Position numbers and translations under genes: made by a program. A stretch of 33,110 nt of DNA, taken from positions 1 to 33,110 of the forward strand of contig JAFROJ010000020.1 of the NCBI GenBank assembly GCA_017429765.1, read 5' to 3'. Numbering within the stretch: the first letter of the stretch is position 1; each line of letters begins with the position of its first letter. The notes below the pieces were generated by a model, which saw only the letters and a list, made by a program, of their open reading frames with translations, had not been told where the DNA came from and ran no database searches. Positions 1-8,188 of this stretch are shown here, one piece after another. Source of the DNA: Bacteroidales bacterium. GTDB lineage: Bacteria; Bacteroidota; Bacteroidia; Bacteroidales; UBA932.

Positions 1-474
1 CATACCCATCTTGTAGGCCAGTGATGTGCCGACAACCAATTGGGGAAGCTGCCCTTTGTGCAGGGAGAAATCCCCGGCTGTCATATGACCGGCCAGCGGC
101 GACTCCTCCTCGTACGCCTTGTCAACTCCTTTGGCTTTGGCGACCCCCTGACGCCCGTCATAGTCCACGAACACGTTCTCCTCGAGTATCTTGTAACAGC
201 CCTCGATCTCGGGGACAGCCTCAAGCCGGGCCATCGCTTCCTCCTCCGGGATGAAAACTTTCCCCTTGGCCGGAATCACGAGGATGTCCGGCTCAACGTT
301 GCCGAGGGTCGACCTGACCAGGTCGTCGAAGCCGTTGTAGATGGAGAGGATTATGATCAAGGCGGCCGTGCCGATAGCCATGCCCACGGCGCTGATCGCG
401 GAGATTGTGTTGATCACATTGTGTGACTTCTTCGCGAACAGGTACCTTCCGGCTATGAACAGCGGCAGGTTCAT
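1..474 (-). CDS. LolC/LolE-type (FtsX/MacB family) ABC transporter permease, N-terminal part
   Basis: The gene runs off the left edge, so only the first 158 residues are visible. The protein starts MNLPLFIAGRYLFAKKS and continues with a hydrophobic helix at about residues 22-45 (AISAVGMAIGTAALIIIL). It then enters a periplasmic domain containing ILVIPAKGKVF and a segment like the MacB periplasmic core. This order is typical of the LolC/LolE permeases of Bacteroidota, which extract lipoproteins from the inner membrane together with a LolD ATPase. The start lies 5 bp after the glnS stop, so it is probably co-transcribed with glnS. Family assignment rests on this N-terminal part alone. A MacB-like export permease is the main alternative, because the C-terminal membrane helices are outside the window. 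Confidence 0.85.
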   Translation of the reverse strand, partial: MNLPLFIAGRYLFAKKSHNVINTISAISAVGMAIGTAALIIILSIYNGFDDLVRSTLGNVEPDILVIPAKGKVFIPEEEAMARLEAVPEIEGCYKILEENVFVDYDGRQGVAKAKGVDKAYEEESPLAGHMTAGDFSLHKGQLPQLVVGTSLAYKMGM

Positions 475-479
475 GTCTT

Positions 480-2132
480 CTATTCAGGCTTGTAGGAATC
501 CTTCAGGGCCGTTGTCTTGTTGAAGACCGGCTTTTCGGGCGTGCTGTCAGGATCCTTGAAATAGTAGCCGGTACGCTCGAACTGGACGGCTATTCCCGAA
601 TTGTCCTCCAGAAGGGCGGGCTCGGCGAAACCGGTCAGGACCTTGAGTGACTCGGGGTTGAGGAAGTCCTTGTAGTCCATGCCCTCGGGGATCGAGTTCA
701 TGTCCTCCTTGGTGAAGAGGCGGTCGTAGTCGCGGATCTCGATCTCCTTGGCGAAAGAGGTGGAGACCCAGTGGATGGTGCCCTTGACGGAGCGCCAGAC
801 CTCGCCTCCGGGCCTCGTGGACGGGTCGTAGGTGCACTTCAGTTCGACCACGTTCCCCTCGGCGTCCTTGACGACCTCCTCGCATTTGATGATGTAGGTG
901 TATTTCAGCCTGACCTCGCCTTCCGGCTTGAGCCTGAAGAACTTCTTGGGGGCGTCCTCCATGAAGTCGTCCCTCTCGATGAAGAGTTCTCCCGTGAACG
1001 GGACCTTCCTTGTGGCTCCCTCCGGCTCGGCGGGGTTGAGGGGGCAGTCGAACCACTCGACCTTGCCTTCCTCCCAATTAGTCAAAGTGACCTTCAGGGG
1101 CTTCTGGACGACCATGTACCTGTTCGCCCTGGCGTTGAGATCCTGGCGGACGCACCACTCCAGGAGCTGGATGTCCATCATCTGGTCGCGTTTGGAGACT
1201 CCGATCTTCTCGCAGAACATCTTGAGGGCCTCGGGGGTGTAGCCCCTGCGCCTGACTCCGCAAAGGGTGGGCATCCTGGGATCGTCCCAACCCGAGACCA
1301 TCCCTTTCTGCACGAGCTCGAGGAGCTTGCGCTTGCTCATGAGGGTGTAGGTCAGGTTCAGCCTGGCGAACTCGTACTGATGGCTGGGGTAGATCCTGAG
1401 GGCCTGGATGAACCAGTCGTAAAGGGGCCTGTGGACGTCGAACTCGAGGGTGCAGATCGAGTGGGTGATGTGCTCTATGGAGTCGCTCTGGCCATGGGTG
1501 AAGTCGTACATAGGGTAGATGCACCACTTGTCTCCAGTGCGGTGGTGGGAGGCGTGCTTGATGCGGTAGAGGATGGGGTCGCGGAACATCATGTTGGGCG
1601 AGGCCATGTCGATCTTGGCTCGAAGGACCTTCTCGCCGTCGGCGTATTTCCCGTCCCTCATCTCCCTGAACAGACGGAGGTTCTCATCCACGCTCCTGTT
1701 CCTGTAGGGGCTCTCGGCGCCGGGGGTCTCAACGGTGCCGCGTCCCTTGCTGATCTCCTCCTGGGTCTGGTCGTCGACATAGGCGATGCCCTCCCGGATC
1801 ATCTGCTCGGCCCACTCGTAGAGCTGGTCGAAATAGTCGGAGGCGTAGAGTTCCTTGTCCCACTTGAAGCCCATCCAGCGGATGTCCTCCTTGATCGCGT
1901 CGACATATTCAGTGTCCTCCTTCGTGGGGTTGGTGTCGTCGTAGCGGAGGTTGGTCTTGCCGCCGTATTTCTCGGCGAGACCGAAGTTGATGCAGAGGCT
2001 TTTGGCGTGGCCGAGGTGGAGATATCCGTTGGGTTCCGGGGGGAAGCGGGTCATGACGCTGTCCACCTTGCCGGATTTAAGGTCGTCCTCGATGATCTCC
2101 TCAAGGAAATTGAGTTTCTTCGTCTCTTCCAT
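480..2132 (-). CDS. glnS: glutaminyl-tRNA synthetase
   Basis: Class I aminoacyl-tRNA synthetase that charges tRNA-Gln with glutamine in the cytoplasm. The 550-residue protein is close to the usual length of about 550. The ATP-binding HIGH signature is seen as PPEPNGYLHLGHAKS (HLGH at residues 39-42), and the KMSKS-like loop as LMSKR at residues 264-268. The C-terminal half (about 340-545) matches the beta-barrel anticodon-binding domains. The open frame continues 34 codons further upstream, but MEETKKLNFLEE is the conserved N-terminus of the family. The upstream extension lies in the gap after the SGNH gene and looks non-coding, so the inner ATG was chosen. The gene sits 49 bp downstream of the SGNH hydrolase and 5 bp upstream of the permease, all on one strand. 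Confidence 0.97.
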   Translation of the reverse strand: MEETKKLNFLEEIIEDDLKSGKVDSVMTRFPPEPNGYLHLGHAKSLCINFGLAEKYGGKTNLRYDDTNPTKEDTEYVDAIKEDIRWMGFKWDKELYASDYFDQLYEWAEQMIREGIAYVDDQTQEEISKGRGTVETPGAESPYRNRSVDENLRLFREMRDGKYADGEKVLRAKIDMASPNMMFRDPILYRIKHASHHRTGDKWCIYPMYDFTHGQSDSIEHITHSICTLEFDVHRPLYDWFIQALRIYPSHQYEFARLNLTYTLMSKRKLLELVQKGMVSGWDDPRMPTLCGVRRRGYTPEALKMFCEKIGVSKRDQMMDIQLLEWCVRQDLNARANRYMVVQKPLKVTLTNWEEGKVEWFDCPLNPAEPEGATRKVPFTGELFIERDDFMEDAPKKFFRLKPEGEVRLKYTYIIKCEEVVKDAEGNVVELKCTYDPSTRPGGEVWRSVKGTIHWVSTSFAKEIEIRDYDRLFTKEDMNSIPEGMDYKDFLNPESLKVLTGFAEPALLEDNSGIAVQFERTGYYFKDPDSTPEKPVFNKTTALKDSYKPE

Positions 2133-2181
2133 TTTCGATGTCTGTTTCAATCCCGCAAAATTACAAAAAAATCCGCCGGTT

Positions 2182-2946
2182 TCACTTTCCCAGGACCGTC
2201 TTTTCGGCCACAGAGCGGAGGAAGGCGGCGACATCCGGGTCCACCCCGCAGTCGGCAGGCTTCCCGTGGAAAGGTTTTCTGGTGATTATCAGATAGTTGA
2301 CGCAGGCTTTCAGGTAGGCTCCCTCAAGGGATTGGTGATGCTCGTCCGGGCCGAGAAGTCTCACGTCCGGCCTTATCGCCTCGGCGGCCGTGAAAGCGTC
2401 CCCGATGGGCGAGACCTTGACATGGCTCTTCCTGGCCATCTTCCGTACGCCTTTGACGAGGTGGCGCTCAAGATTGTCCTTAGTCCCGAGGCCGCCTGCC
2501 TCGAACCCGCTGTACGACCAGGTCCGCTCAAGAAAGACCTTGCAGCCTGGAGAGGAGGTCAACACGTTCTTTTTCAATGTCTTGAGATCCTCCAGAACGG
2601 TCTTGTCCCTGTCCCTTGAGTATCTGGCGGGGTTGGAGCTCTGGTCTTGGAGGAAGGCGTAGTCATAGCCCCCGAAATCAACGGCCGCGCGGGAGTCCTT
2701 GTTCTCCAGGTGCCGTCCGAAAGTGTAACCTCCGGCAAGGTATTTCCCGACCTGGATGTCCAGGCCCTGGCTTGAGGCGATCTCGCGGAGCATGGTGTCC
2801 GTGCCGTTGACGTAGGTGAATGAGTTCCCGACGCAAAGCACCCTGACGCCGCCCGGAGCGGATTCGCCCGGAAGTTGGAATTCCTGTGAGAAGGCCGCGA
2901 GAGAGAAGATCAGGCAGGCCGTGAGTGAGATGATGGTTCTTTTCAT
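2182..2946 (-). CDS. secreted SGNH/GDSL-type hydrolase (DUF4886-like)
   Basis: A 254-residue protein with a cleavable signal peptide (residues 1-20, ending AAFSQ). Block I is VLCVGNSFTYVNG with the likely nucleophile Ser42. The central LQDQSS segment (residues 99-104) is typical of this family. The last block is GPDEHHQSLEGAYL, with Asp201 and His203/204 completing a Ser-Asp-His arrangement. Such enzymes are usually esterases or deacetylases acting on acylated glycans in the periplasm, but the substrate cannot be read from the sequence. It is the first gene of a probable operon with glnS and the permease and is divergent from yicC. Confidence is high for the fold and low for the substrate. 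Confidence 0.85.
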   Translation of the reverse strand: MKRTIISLTACLIFSLAAFSQEFQLPGESAPGGVRVLCVGNSFTYVNGTDTMLREIASSQGLDIQVGKYLAGGYTFGRHLENKDSRAAVDFGGYDYAFLQDQSSNPARYSRDRDKTVLEDLKTLKKNVLTSSPGCKVFLERTWSYSGFEAGGLGTKDNLERHLVKGVRKMARKSHVKVSPIGDAFTAAEAIRPDVRLLGPDEHHQSLEGAYLKACVNYLIITRKPFHGKPADCGVDPDVAAFLRSVAEKTVLGK

Positions 2947-2966
2947 GATTTTCTGGTTTCTTTACG

Positions 2967-3018
2967 CGAATATACCCAAAAGCGTCCCGCTTTTGACTAT
3001 ATTTTTTGACTATATTTG
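2967..3018. promoter_or_regulatory. divergent promoter region with an 8-bp palindrome and a tandem 14-bp repeat
   Basis: Between the divergent SGNH gene and yicC lies a perfect inverted repeat, CAAAAGCG-TCC-CGCTTTTG (2977-2995). It is followed by two overlapping copies of TTTTGACTATATTT (2991-3004 and 3004-3017). The second copy ends in TATATTTG (3011-3018), matching the Bacteroidota -7 box for yicC. The nearest TTTG is only 15 bp upstream, shorter than the usual 19-21. On the other strand TATATTCG (2967-2974) could serve the SGNH gene. A regulator binding the palindrome is an inference. Confidence 0.5.
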
Positions 3019-3036
3019 TAAAATAAACATCCGGAC

Positions 3037-3936
3037 ATGATCAAGTCAATGACAGGGTACGGCAAGGCGGAGGCCGTCCTGGAGACAGGGAAACTCACCA
3101 TCGAGATAAAGACGCTCAACGGGAAGAACTCCGACGCCAACATAAAGACCCAGCTCCTTCCCAAGGACAAGGAACTGGCCGTGCGCCAGATGATCTCAGA
3201 GTCGCTGGTGAGGGGGACTATCGATTTCTTCATGACCTGGGAGCCGGGAGCCGGCGCCGCCAAACGGGTGAACCCGGATCTCGTGAAGGAGTATTTCGGT
3301 CAGATGAAGGAGATCAGGAACAGCCTGACGAGTTACCGCGCGTCCGCTTTCGGGGAGCAGGCCAGGATGGACAACGAGCTGCTCGCCTCCATCATGCGTT
3401 TCCCTGACGTGATGGACAACTCGCGCCAGGACGTGGTCACTGAGGAGAACTGGCCCCTGGTCGAGAAAGCGATAAAGACGGCCCTGGACGCTGTCAATGA
3501 ATATAGGGCCAAGGAGGGTAAGGCCCTTTACGAGGATGTCACCGGGAGGGTCAAGGGTATATTGGCCCTCGAGGACGAGGTTGAGGCCCTGGAAGGGGAA
3601 AGACTGGAGGCTGTCCGGTCGAGGCTCACCAGGAACCTTGCCGACCTGGAGCAGAAGGTGGATCCCTCGCGCTTCGAGCAGGAGATGATCTTCTATCTTG
3701 AGAAACTGGACATCAACGAGGAGAAGGTCCGCCTCCGCCAGCATTGCGGGTATTTCCTTGACACCATCGACTCTGAGCCCTATCCCGGGAAGAAGCTCGG
3801 TTTCATCATCCAGGAGATGGGACGCGAGATCAACACCACCGGCTCGAAAGCGAACCACGCCGGCATCCAGAAGCTCGTTGTTCGGATGAAGGACGAGCTC
3901 GAGAAGGTCAGGGAGCAATCGATGAATATTCTCTAA
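3037..3936 (+). CDS. yicC: YicC/YloC family endoribonuclease
   Basis: A 299-residue protein beginning with the family hallmark MIKSMTGYGKAE and ending in the conserved C-terminal domain (about residues 215-299: EEKVRLRQHCGYF, then GFIIQEMGREINTTGSKAN). YicC proteins are cytoplasmic ring-forming endoribonucleases linked to RNA turnover and stationary-phase fitness. The length fits the family (about 290). The start is the first ATG after a TATATTTG -7 box, leaving a very short leader. In many Bacteroidota yicC is followed by guanylate kinase; here rmuC follows after 3 bp instead, so the two are almost certainly co-transcribed. Confidence 0.93.
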   Translation: MIKSMTGYGKAEAVLETGKLTIEIKTLNGKNSDANIKTQLLPKDKELAVRQMISESLVRGTIDFFMTWEPGAGAAKRVNPDLVKEYFGQMKEIRNSLTSYRASAFGEQARMDNELLASIMRFPDVMDNSRQDVVTEENWPLVEKAIKTALDAVNEYRAKEGKALYEDVTGRVKGILALEDEVEALEGERLEAVRSRLTRNLADLEQKVDPSRFEQEMIFYLEKLDINEEKVRLRQHCGYFLDTIDSEPYPGKKLGFIIQEMGREINTTGSKANHAGIQKLVVRMKDELEKVREQSMNIL

Positions 3937-3939
3937 GCC

Positions 3940-5334
3940 ATGGACACGAGTGTCATTATAGTTGTTCTTGCGGTTGTTGCCTTCCTGGCTGTCGCCGCCA
4001 TGGTCGCCGTCATCTTCTGGAGCTCCGGGGAGCGCCGCAAGCTTTCGAGGCGCCACGAGGAGGAGGAAGACTCCCTGCGTGAGAGGATAACCGCCCTTTC
4101 CAGCGAGAAGGCGGCCGTGGAGAGCCTGCTCTCCGCGAGGGAGGAGTTTGAGGAGAGGCTGAAGGAGGAGAGGGACAAGGCGTTCAAGATGCAGAGCGAG
4201 CGCCATGACAAGGAGATAGCCGGCATGAAAGACGCTTTCAAGGCCCTTTCGGCGGAGAACAGCGCGGTGTTCAAGCGCCAGAGCTCGGAGACTATCTCCG
4301 ACTTGCTAAAGCCCATAAAGGAGAAGTTCGAGGCGTTTGACAAGACGGTGCGGGAGTCTCAGAAGGAGAACGCCGCCCAAAGCGAGTCCCTTAAGGCGAA
4401 CATCGAGACGGTGCTCAAGCACTCCAAGACCGTGGGGGACGAGGCCAGAAACCTGGCGAACGCCCTGACCGGTTATTCTAAAATCCAGGGAGACTTCGGG
4501 GAAATGCTTCTGACAGACGTCCTTAAGAACGCCGGTCTGGTCGAGGGGGTGCATTTCTTCACCCAGGGAGTCATCACCGACAGCGGCGGTCATGAGATAA
4601 AGAGCGAGGAGGGCAGGACGCTGATCCCGGACGTGATGGTCTTCTATCCGGACGACACCACCGTCATCATCGATTCCAAAGTCAGCCTCAACTCGTTCAA
4701 GGAATATATGGTCAGCGAGACTCTCGAGAGCAGGCGTAAATTCGCCAAGGCCCATGTCGAGAGTGTCCGGAAGCATGTCGACGAGCTCAAGGCCAAGGAT
4801 TACGCCTCTTACATCCCCGAGGGCCGCAGGAAGGTCAGCTACAACCTGATGTTCATCCCGGTCGAGGGGGCTTTCCGCCTGATGCTCGAGGAGGATTCAA
4901 TGCTCTGGCAGGTTGCCAAGGACAACAACGTCCTGATTGTCAGCCAGATGACTTTGATAATCGTCCTGAATATGATCCAGATGGCCTGGAAGCAGGCCAA
5001 CCAGGAGAAGAATATCGCCGAGGTCTACAAGACCGCGGAGGAGCTGATGGGGCAGATCTCCGGATGGCTGGCAGCCTACACCAAGGTGGGTTCCTCGCTG
5101 AAAGACGCCCTGAAGGCCTACGGCGAGGCCACCGACAAGCTCACGGAGTCCAACCAGAGCGTGGTCAGGAAGATCCGGAAGCTTGAGAATCTCGGGCTCT
5201 CCCCGAGGAAGTCCAGGGGAAAGATCAAGACCGGCGCCAGGATGACCGCCCCGGGTTCCGTCATCCCCGCCTCACTCTATCCCTCGGACGAGAAGGACAA
5301 TCCTGAAGAAACTATACCTGATGATGAGAACTGA
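3940..5334 (+). CDS. rmuC: DNA recombination protein RmuC
   Basis: A 464-residue protein with one N-terminal membrane helix (about residues 4-27), a long charged coiled coil (about 33-145) and the RmuC domain (about 170-415). Within that domain, YSKIQGDFGEMLL is followed by a PD-(D/E)XK-like nuclease core, with Pro230-Asp231 and then IIDSK with Asp245 and Lys247. RmuC limits inversions and illegitimate recombination at inverted repeats, probably as a membrane-tethered nuclease. The length matches the family (about 475 in E. coli). The last 14 bp overlap the start of the epimerase gene. The C-terminal 40 residues are low-complexity, charged and probably disordered. Confidence 0.93.
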   Translation: MDTSVIIVVLAVVAFLAVAAMVAVIFWSSGERRKLSRRHEEEEDSLRERITALSSEKAAVESLLSAREEFEERLKEERDKAFKMQSERHDKEIAGMKDAFKALSAENSAVFKRQSSETISDLLKPIKEKFEAFDKTVRESQKENAAQSESLKANIETVLKHSKTVGDEARNLANALTGYSKIQGDFGEMLLTDVLKNAGLVEGVHFFTQGVITDSGGHEIKSEEGRTLIPDVMVFYPDDTTVIIDSKVSLNSFKEYMVSETLESRRKFAKAHVESVRKHVDELKAKDYASYIPEGRRKVSYNLMFIPVEGAFRLMLEEDSMLWQVAKDNNVLIVSQMTLIIVLNMIQMAWKQANQEKNIAEVYKTAEELMGQISGWLAAYTKVGSSLKDALKAYGEATDKLTESNQSVVRKIRKLENLGLSPRKSRGKIKTGARMTAPGSVIPASLYPSDEKDNPEETIPDDEN

Positions 5335-6502
5335 TGTGGATTTCGCCTCGATGGCGGCCCGTTACAGGAGTGAGCTCCTGGACAATGTCTTACCTTTCTG
5401 GCTGGAGAAGTCCCAGGACAAGGAACACGGGGGCTACTTCACCTGTCTCGACCGGGACGGGTCGGTGTTCGACACCGACAAGTTCGTCTGGCTGCAAGGG
5501 CGGGAGGTTTGGATGTTCTCCATGCTCTACAATTCTTTCAAGAAAGATCCGGCCTGGCTGGAGTGCGCCGCCCAGGGGGCCAGGTTCCTTCTGGATCATG
5601 GCCACGACGGGAACTTTGATTTCTATTTCTCCCTGACCAGGGAAGGAAAGCCTCTCGTGCAGCCGTACAACATATTCTCCAACACCTTCGCTTGCATGGC
5701 TTTCGCCCAGATGGCTAAGGCTACAGGCGGCGCGGAGTACGCCGAGGCGGCCAGGAAGACCTTCGCCAGGATTCTCCAGAGGCGCCCGAACCCCAAGGGG
5801 ATCTGGTCCAAGGGGGTTCCCGGGACACGACCCATGAAGGATTTCGCCCTGCCGATGATCATCTGCAACATGGCTCTTGAGGTCGAGGAGATCATCGATG
5901 ACCCCGAGTTGATGGAGAGGACAATCGACGAGTGCCTCCGCGAGGTCCTTGACGTGTTCTACCAGCCTGATCTGGGCGTCATGGTGGAGAATGTCTCCTC
6001 GGTCGACGGGAGCCTTGTGGACTGTTTCGAGGGCCGCAGGGTGAACCCTGGCCACGACCTGGAAGCCCTGTGGTTCATCGAGAACCTCGGCGTCAGGAAG
6101 GGTGACAAGGACTTGATACAGAAGGCTGTGGACATCTCCCTCCGGGTGATTGACTATGGCTGGGACAAGGAATATGGAGGGATATTCTATTTCATGGACC
6201 GGAAAGGCTGCCCTCCCCAGGAACTCGAGTGGGACCAGAAACTGTGGTGGGTTCATCTTGAGGCCGCCATCGCCATGCTGAAGGGGTACCGGCTGACCGG
6301 GAACGAGAAATGCCTGGAATGGTTCCTGAAACTCGACGAGTATCTGTGGGCCCGCTTCAAAGACCCCGAGTACCCTGAGTGGTTCGGCTACCTTAACCGG
6401 AGGGGAGAGGTGCTCCTCCCGCTTAAGGGAGGCAAGTGGAAGGGCTGCTTCCACGTGCCGAGGGGACTCTATCAGATCGGGAATATCCTTGAGGAGTTAT
6501 GA
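5321..6502 (+). CDS. N-acylglucosamine 2-epimerase (AGE) family sugar epimerase
   Basis: A 393-residue (alpha/alpha)6-barrel enzyme of the AGE/renin-binding-protein family, which interconverts N-acetylglucosamine and N-acetylmannosamine or epimerises related sugars. Family marks are FVWLQGREVWMF (about residues 55-66), NPGHDLEALW with candidate catalytic His245, and GCFHVPRGLYQ with candidate His378. There is no signal peptide, so it is cytoplasmic. It overlaps rmuC by 14 bp and the next lipoprotein gene by 4 bp (ATGA), so translation is probably coupled. No sialic-acid lyase or transporter is nearby, so the substrate is open; cellobiose or mannose epimerase activity is possible. Either of the two adjacent Met codons could be the start. 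Confidence 0.88.
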   Translation: MMRTDVDFASMAARYRSELLDNVLPFWLEKSQDKEHGGYFTCLDRDGSVFDTDKFVWLQGREVWMFSMLYNSFKKDPAWLECAAQGARFLLDHGHDGNFDFYFSLTREGKPLVQPYNIFSNTFACMAFAQMAKATGGAEYAEAARKTFARILQRRPNPKGIWSKGVPGTRPMKDFALPMIICNMALEVEEIIDDPELMERTIDECLREVLDVFYQPDLGVMVENVSSVDGSLVDCFEGRRVNPGHDLEALWFIENLGVRKGDKDLIQKAVDISLRVIDYGWDKEYGGIFYFMDRKGCPPQELEWDQKLWWVHLEAAIAMLKGYRLTGNEKCLEWFLKLDEYLWARFKDPEYPEWFGYLNRRGEVLLPLKGGKWKGCFHVPRGLYQIGNILEEL

Positions 6503-8145
6503 GAATGATCCGTGGCATATTAGCGGCCGCTTTCCTGGCTCTGTTTGTTTCCTGCGGGGAGGAGAGGGAAGAGGTGTTCCTGATCCCATATTCCCCGGTG
6601 GCTCCTTCGTTCGAGGGCTTGCTCTCTTCCTCCGTCTGGGAGGCCATCCCTCCGGTCGAGGGCTTCCACGCCCCTTGGAACGGCCTGGATGACAGCACAT
6701 TATTCAGGTGCTTCGTCTCGGACAGCCTTTTCTTTTTCCGATTCGACACGCGGGACTCCACCCTGGCCTTGAAAGGAGACTTCTCCAATGAGATGGACGT
6801 CGAGCCGGAAGACAGGGTTGAGATATTCTTCTCCCATCCTGGCGAGTTGGACACTTATGTCGGCGCCGAGATGGATCCCGCCGGACACACCCTGGACTAC
6901 AAGTGCTCTTTCTACCGCCAGTTCGATTACAGCTGGGATTTCAGCACCCTGGACTATCTCCACGAGATCCGTCCCGACGGTTACTCGGTGGCCGGAGCCG
7001 TCACCCTTGAGGAACTCTCATGGTTCGGGATCGACATGTTCGAGGGGGTTCAGATGGGTGTGTTCAGGGCGGATTTCCGTCCGGATGGGAAGGTGGTCTG
7101 GTATTCAATGAAATCGACCGACGACGAGAAGCCTGATTTCCACCAGCCCAAGGTCTTCTTCAACGCCAGGGCGGAGAGGAAGTCCTGGTTCGGGATGAGG
7201 GGCGCTGTCCTCTCAGTGGAGGATCTACAGACCGCTCCCTGGCCCGGGATAGCAGCGAGGAACGGGATCAACACGATCGGCACGCACATCACGCCGTCGC
7301 AGGTGCTGTCTTTCATTCAGTCGGACAGGGGGCAGGCTTTCCTGAGGGAATGCTCAGACCTGGGGATCGATGTCGAGCACCAGCTCCACGCGATGGGAGA
7401 CCTGCTCCCGAGAGACCTCTTCGAGGAGGACTCCACCATGTTCAGGATGAACAGGGAGGGGCGCAGGGTGGCTGATCACAACTGCTGCCCGCACTCCGGT
7501 AAGGCGCTGGGGATCATCGCCTCGAACGCCGCCAGGTTCGCCGCCTCGCTGCCGGCCACGAATCACAGGTATTACTATTGGCTGGACGACAACTCCGAGC
7601 CTTGTTTCTGCCCTCTCTGTCAGGACTATTCCGCGAGTGACCAGGCGCTTATCATCGAGAACAGGATGCTGGAGGCGATCCGGAAGGTGGATCCCGAGGC
7701 GACCCTCGCGCACCTGGCCTACCAGGAGACCATGGAGCCTCCAGTGAAAGTCATACCTTCCGAGGGGATATTCCTTGAGTTCGCCCCGATAGAGAGGGAG
7801 TGGGACCGTCCCCTGACCGATCTCGAAGCCCCCGGCAGGAAGGGCAGGATGTCGCACAGGAGGGTGCTGGAACTCCTCGACGCCAATCTTAAGGTGTTCC
7901 CGGCCGAGACAGCGGTCGTCCTGGAATATTGGTTGGATGTGTCCCTGGCCAGCGGCTGGAGGAAACCGGCTGTGGAGTTGCCCTGGCGTCCGGATGTGTT
8001 TGTCGCGGACCTTGGGGTTTACAAGGACAGGGGCCTGAGGAATGTCACCTCCTTCGCCGTGTACATGGACTCGACTTATTTCAGCGTTTACCCCGGCGAG
8101 GAGAGTCTCGCGGACTACGGCACCATTCTTGGTTTGTGCCGATAA
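6499..8145 (+). CDS. lipoprotein with CBM9-like domain and DUF4838 domain
   Basis: A 548-residue protein with a lipoprotein signal (MRMIRGILAAAFLALFVSC, lipid Cys19). Residues about 30-225 resemble the CBM9/DOMON-like sugar-binding sandwich found in Bacteroidota surface proteins (VWEAIPPVEGF, then DRVEIFFS). Residues about 230-545 match DUF4838, a TIM-barrel-like domain of carbohydrate-active proteins, seen in YYYWLDDNSEPCFCPLC (358-374) and the following ENRMLEAIRKVDPEATLAH. It probably binds or hydrolyses a glycan at the cell surface or in the periplasm; no activity is established for the domain. The ATGA overlap with the epimerase gene suggests linked sugar metabolism. The Cys pair at 371/374 may be structural. 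Confidence 0.8.
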   Translation: MRMIRGILAAAFLALFVSCGEEREEVFLIPYSPVAPSFEGLLSSSVWEAIPPVEGFHAPWNGLDDSTLFRCFVSDSLFFFRFDTRDSTLALKGDFSNEMDVEPEDRVEIFFSHPGELDTYVGAEMDPAGHTLDYKCSFYRQFDYSWDFSTLDYLHEIRPDGYSVAGAVTLEELSWFGIDMFEGVQMGVFRADFRPDGKVVWYSMKSTDDEKPDFHQPKVFFNARAERKSWFGMRGAVLSVEDLQTAPWPGIAARNGINTIGTHITPSQVLSFIQSDRGQAFLRECSDLGIDVEHQLHAMGDLLPRDLFEEDSTMFRMNREGRRVADHNCCPHSGKALGIIASNAARFAASLPATNHRYYYWLDDNSEPCFCPLCQDYSASDQALIIENRMLEAIRKVDPEATLAHLAYQETMEPPVKVIPSEGIFLEFAPIEREWDRPLTDLEAPGRKGRMSHRRVLELLDANLKVFPAETAVVLEYWLDVSLASGWRKPAVELPWRPDVFVADLGVYKDRGLRNVTSFAVYMDSTYFSVYPGEESLADYGTILGLCR

Positions 8146-8165
8146 GAGGATTTTTTATATATTTG
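8133..8165 (+). promoter_or_regulatory. Bacteroidota sigma-ABfr-type promoter for the HAMP protein/trkH operon
   Basis: TTTG at 8133-8136 is followed after 21 bp by TATATTTG at 8158-8165, a full match to TTTG-N19-21-TAnnTTTG. The -33 box lies in the last codons of the upstream lipoprotein gene. The predicted start of transcription, near 8172, leaves a leader of roughly 17 nt before the ATG at 8189. This marks 8189 as the start of a new transcription unit. Confidence 0.8.
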
Positions 8166-8188
8166 TAACTTGAATATCACCGCTTTGA

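Noticed and set aside
771-2285. A 504-codon open frame on the plus strand opposite glnS
   Set aside because: It is a mirror of the GC-rich codon pattern of glnS, with no recognisable domain, and it covers the glnS start region and the SGNH gene end.
3196-4206. A 336-codon frame antisense to yicC and rmuC
   Set aside because: It spans two well-supported genes on the other strand and its translation is low-complexity Leu/Val/Gly/His, typical of antisense frames in GC-rich DNA.
5390-6454. A 354-codon antisense frame in the epimerase gene
   Set aside because: The epimerase is full length with conserved histidines; the antisense translation shows no family features.
5321-8145. A sialic-acid utilisation operon
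   Set aside because: Only the AGE-family epimerase would fit; no lyase, kinase, sialidase or transporter is adjacent.
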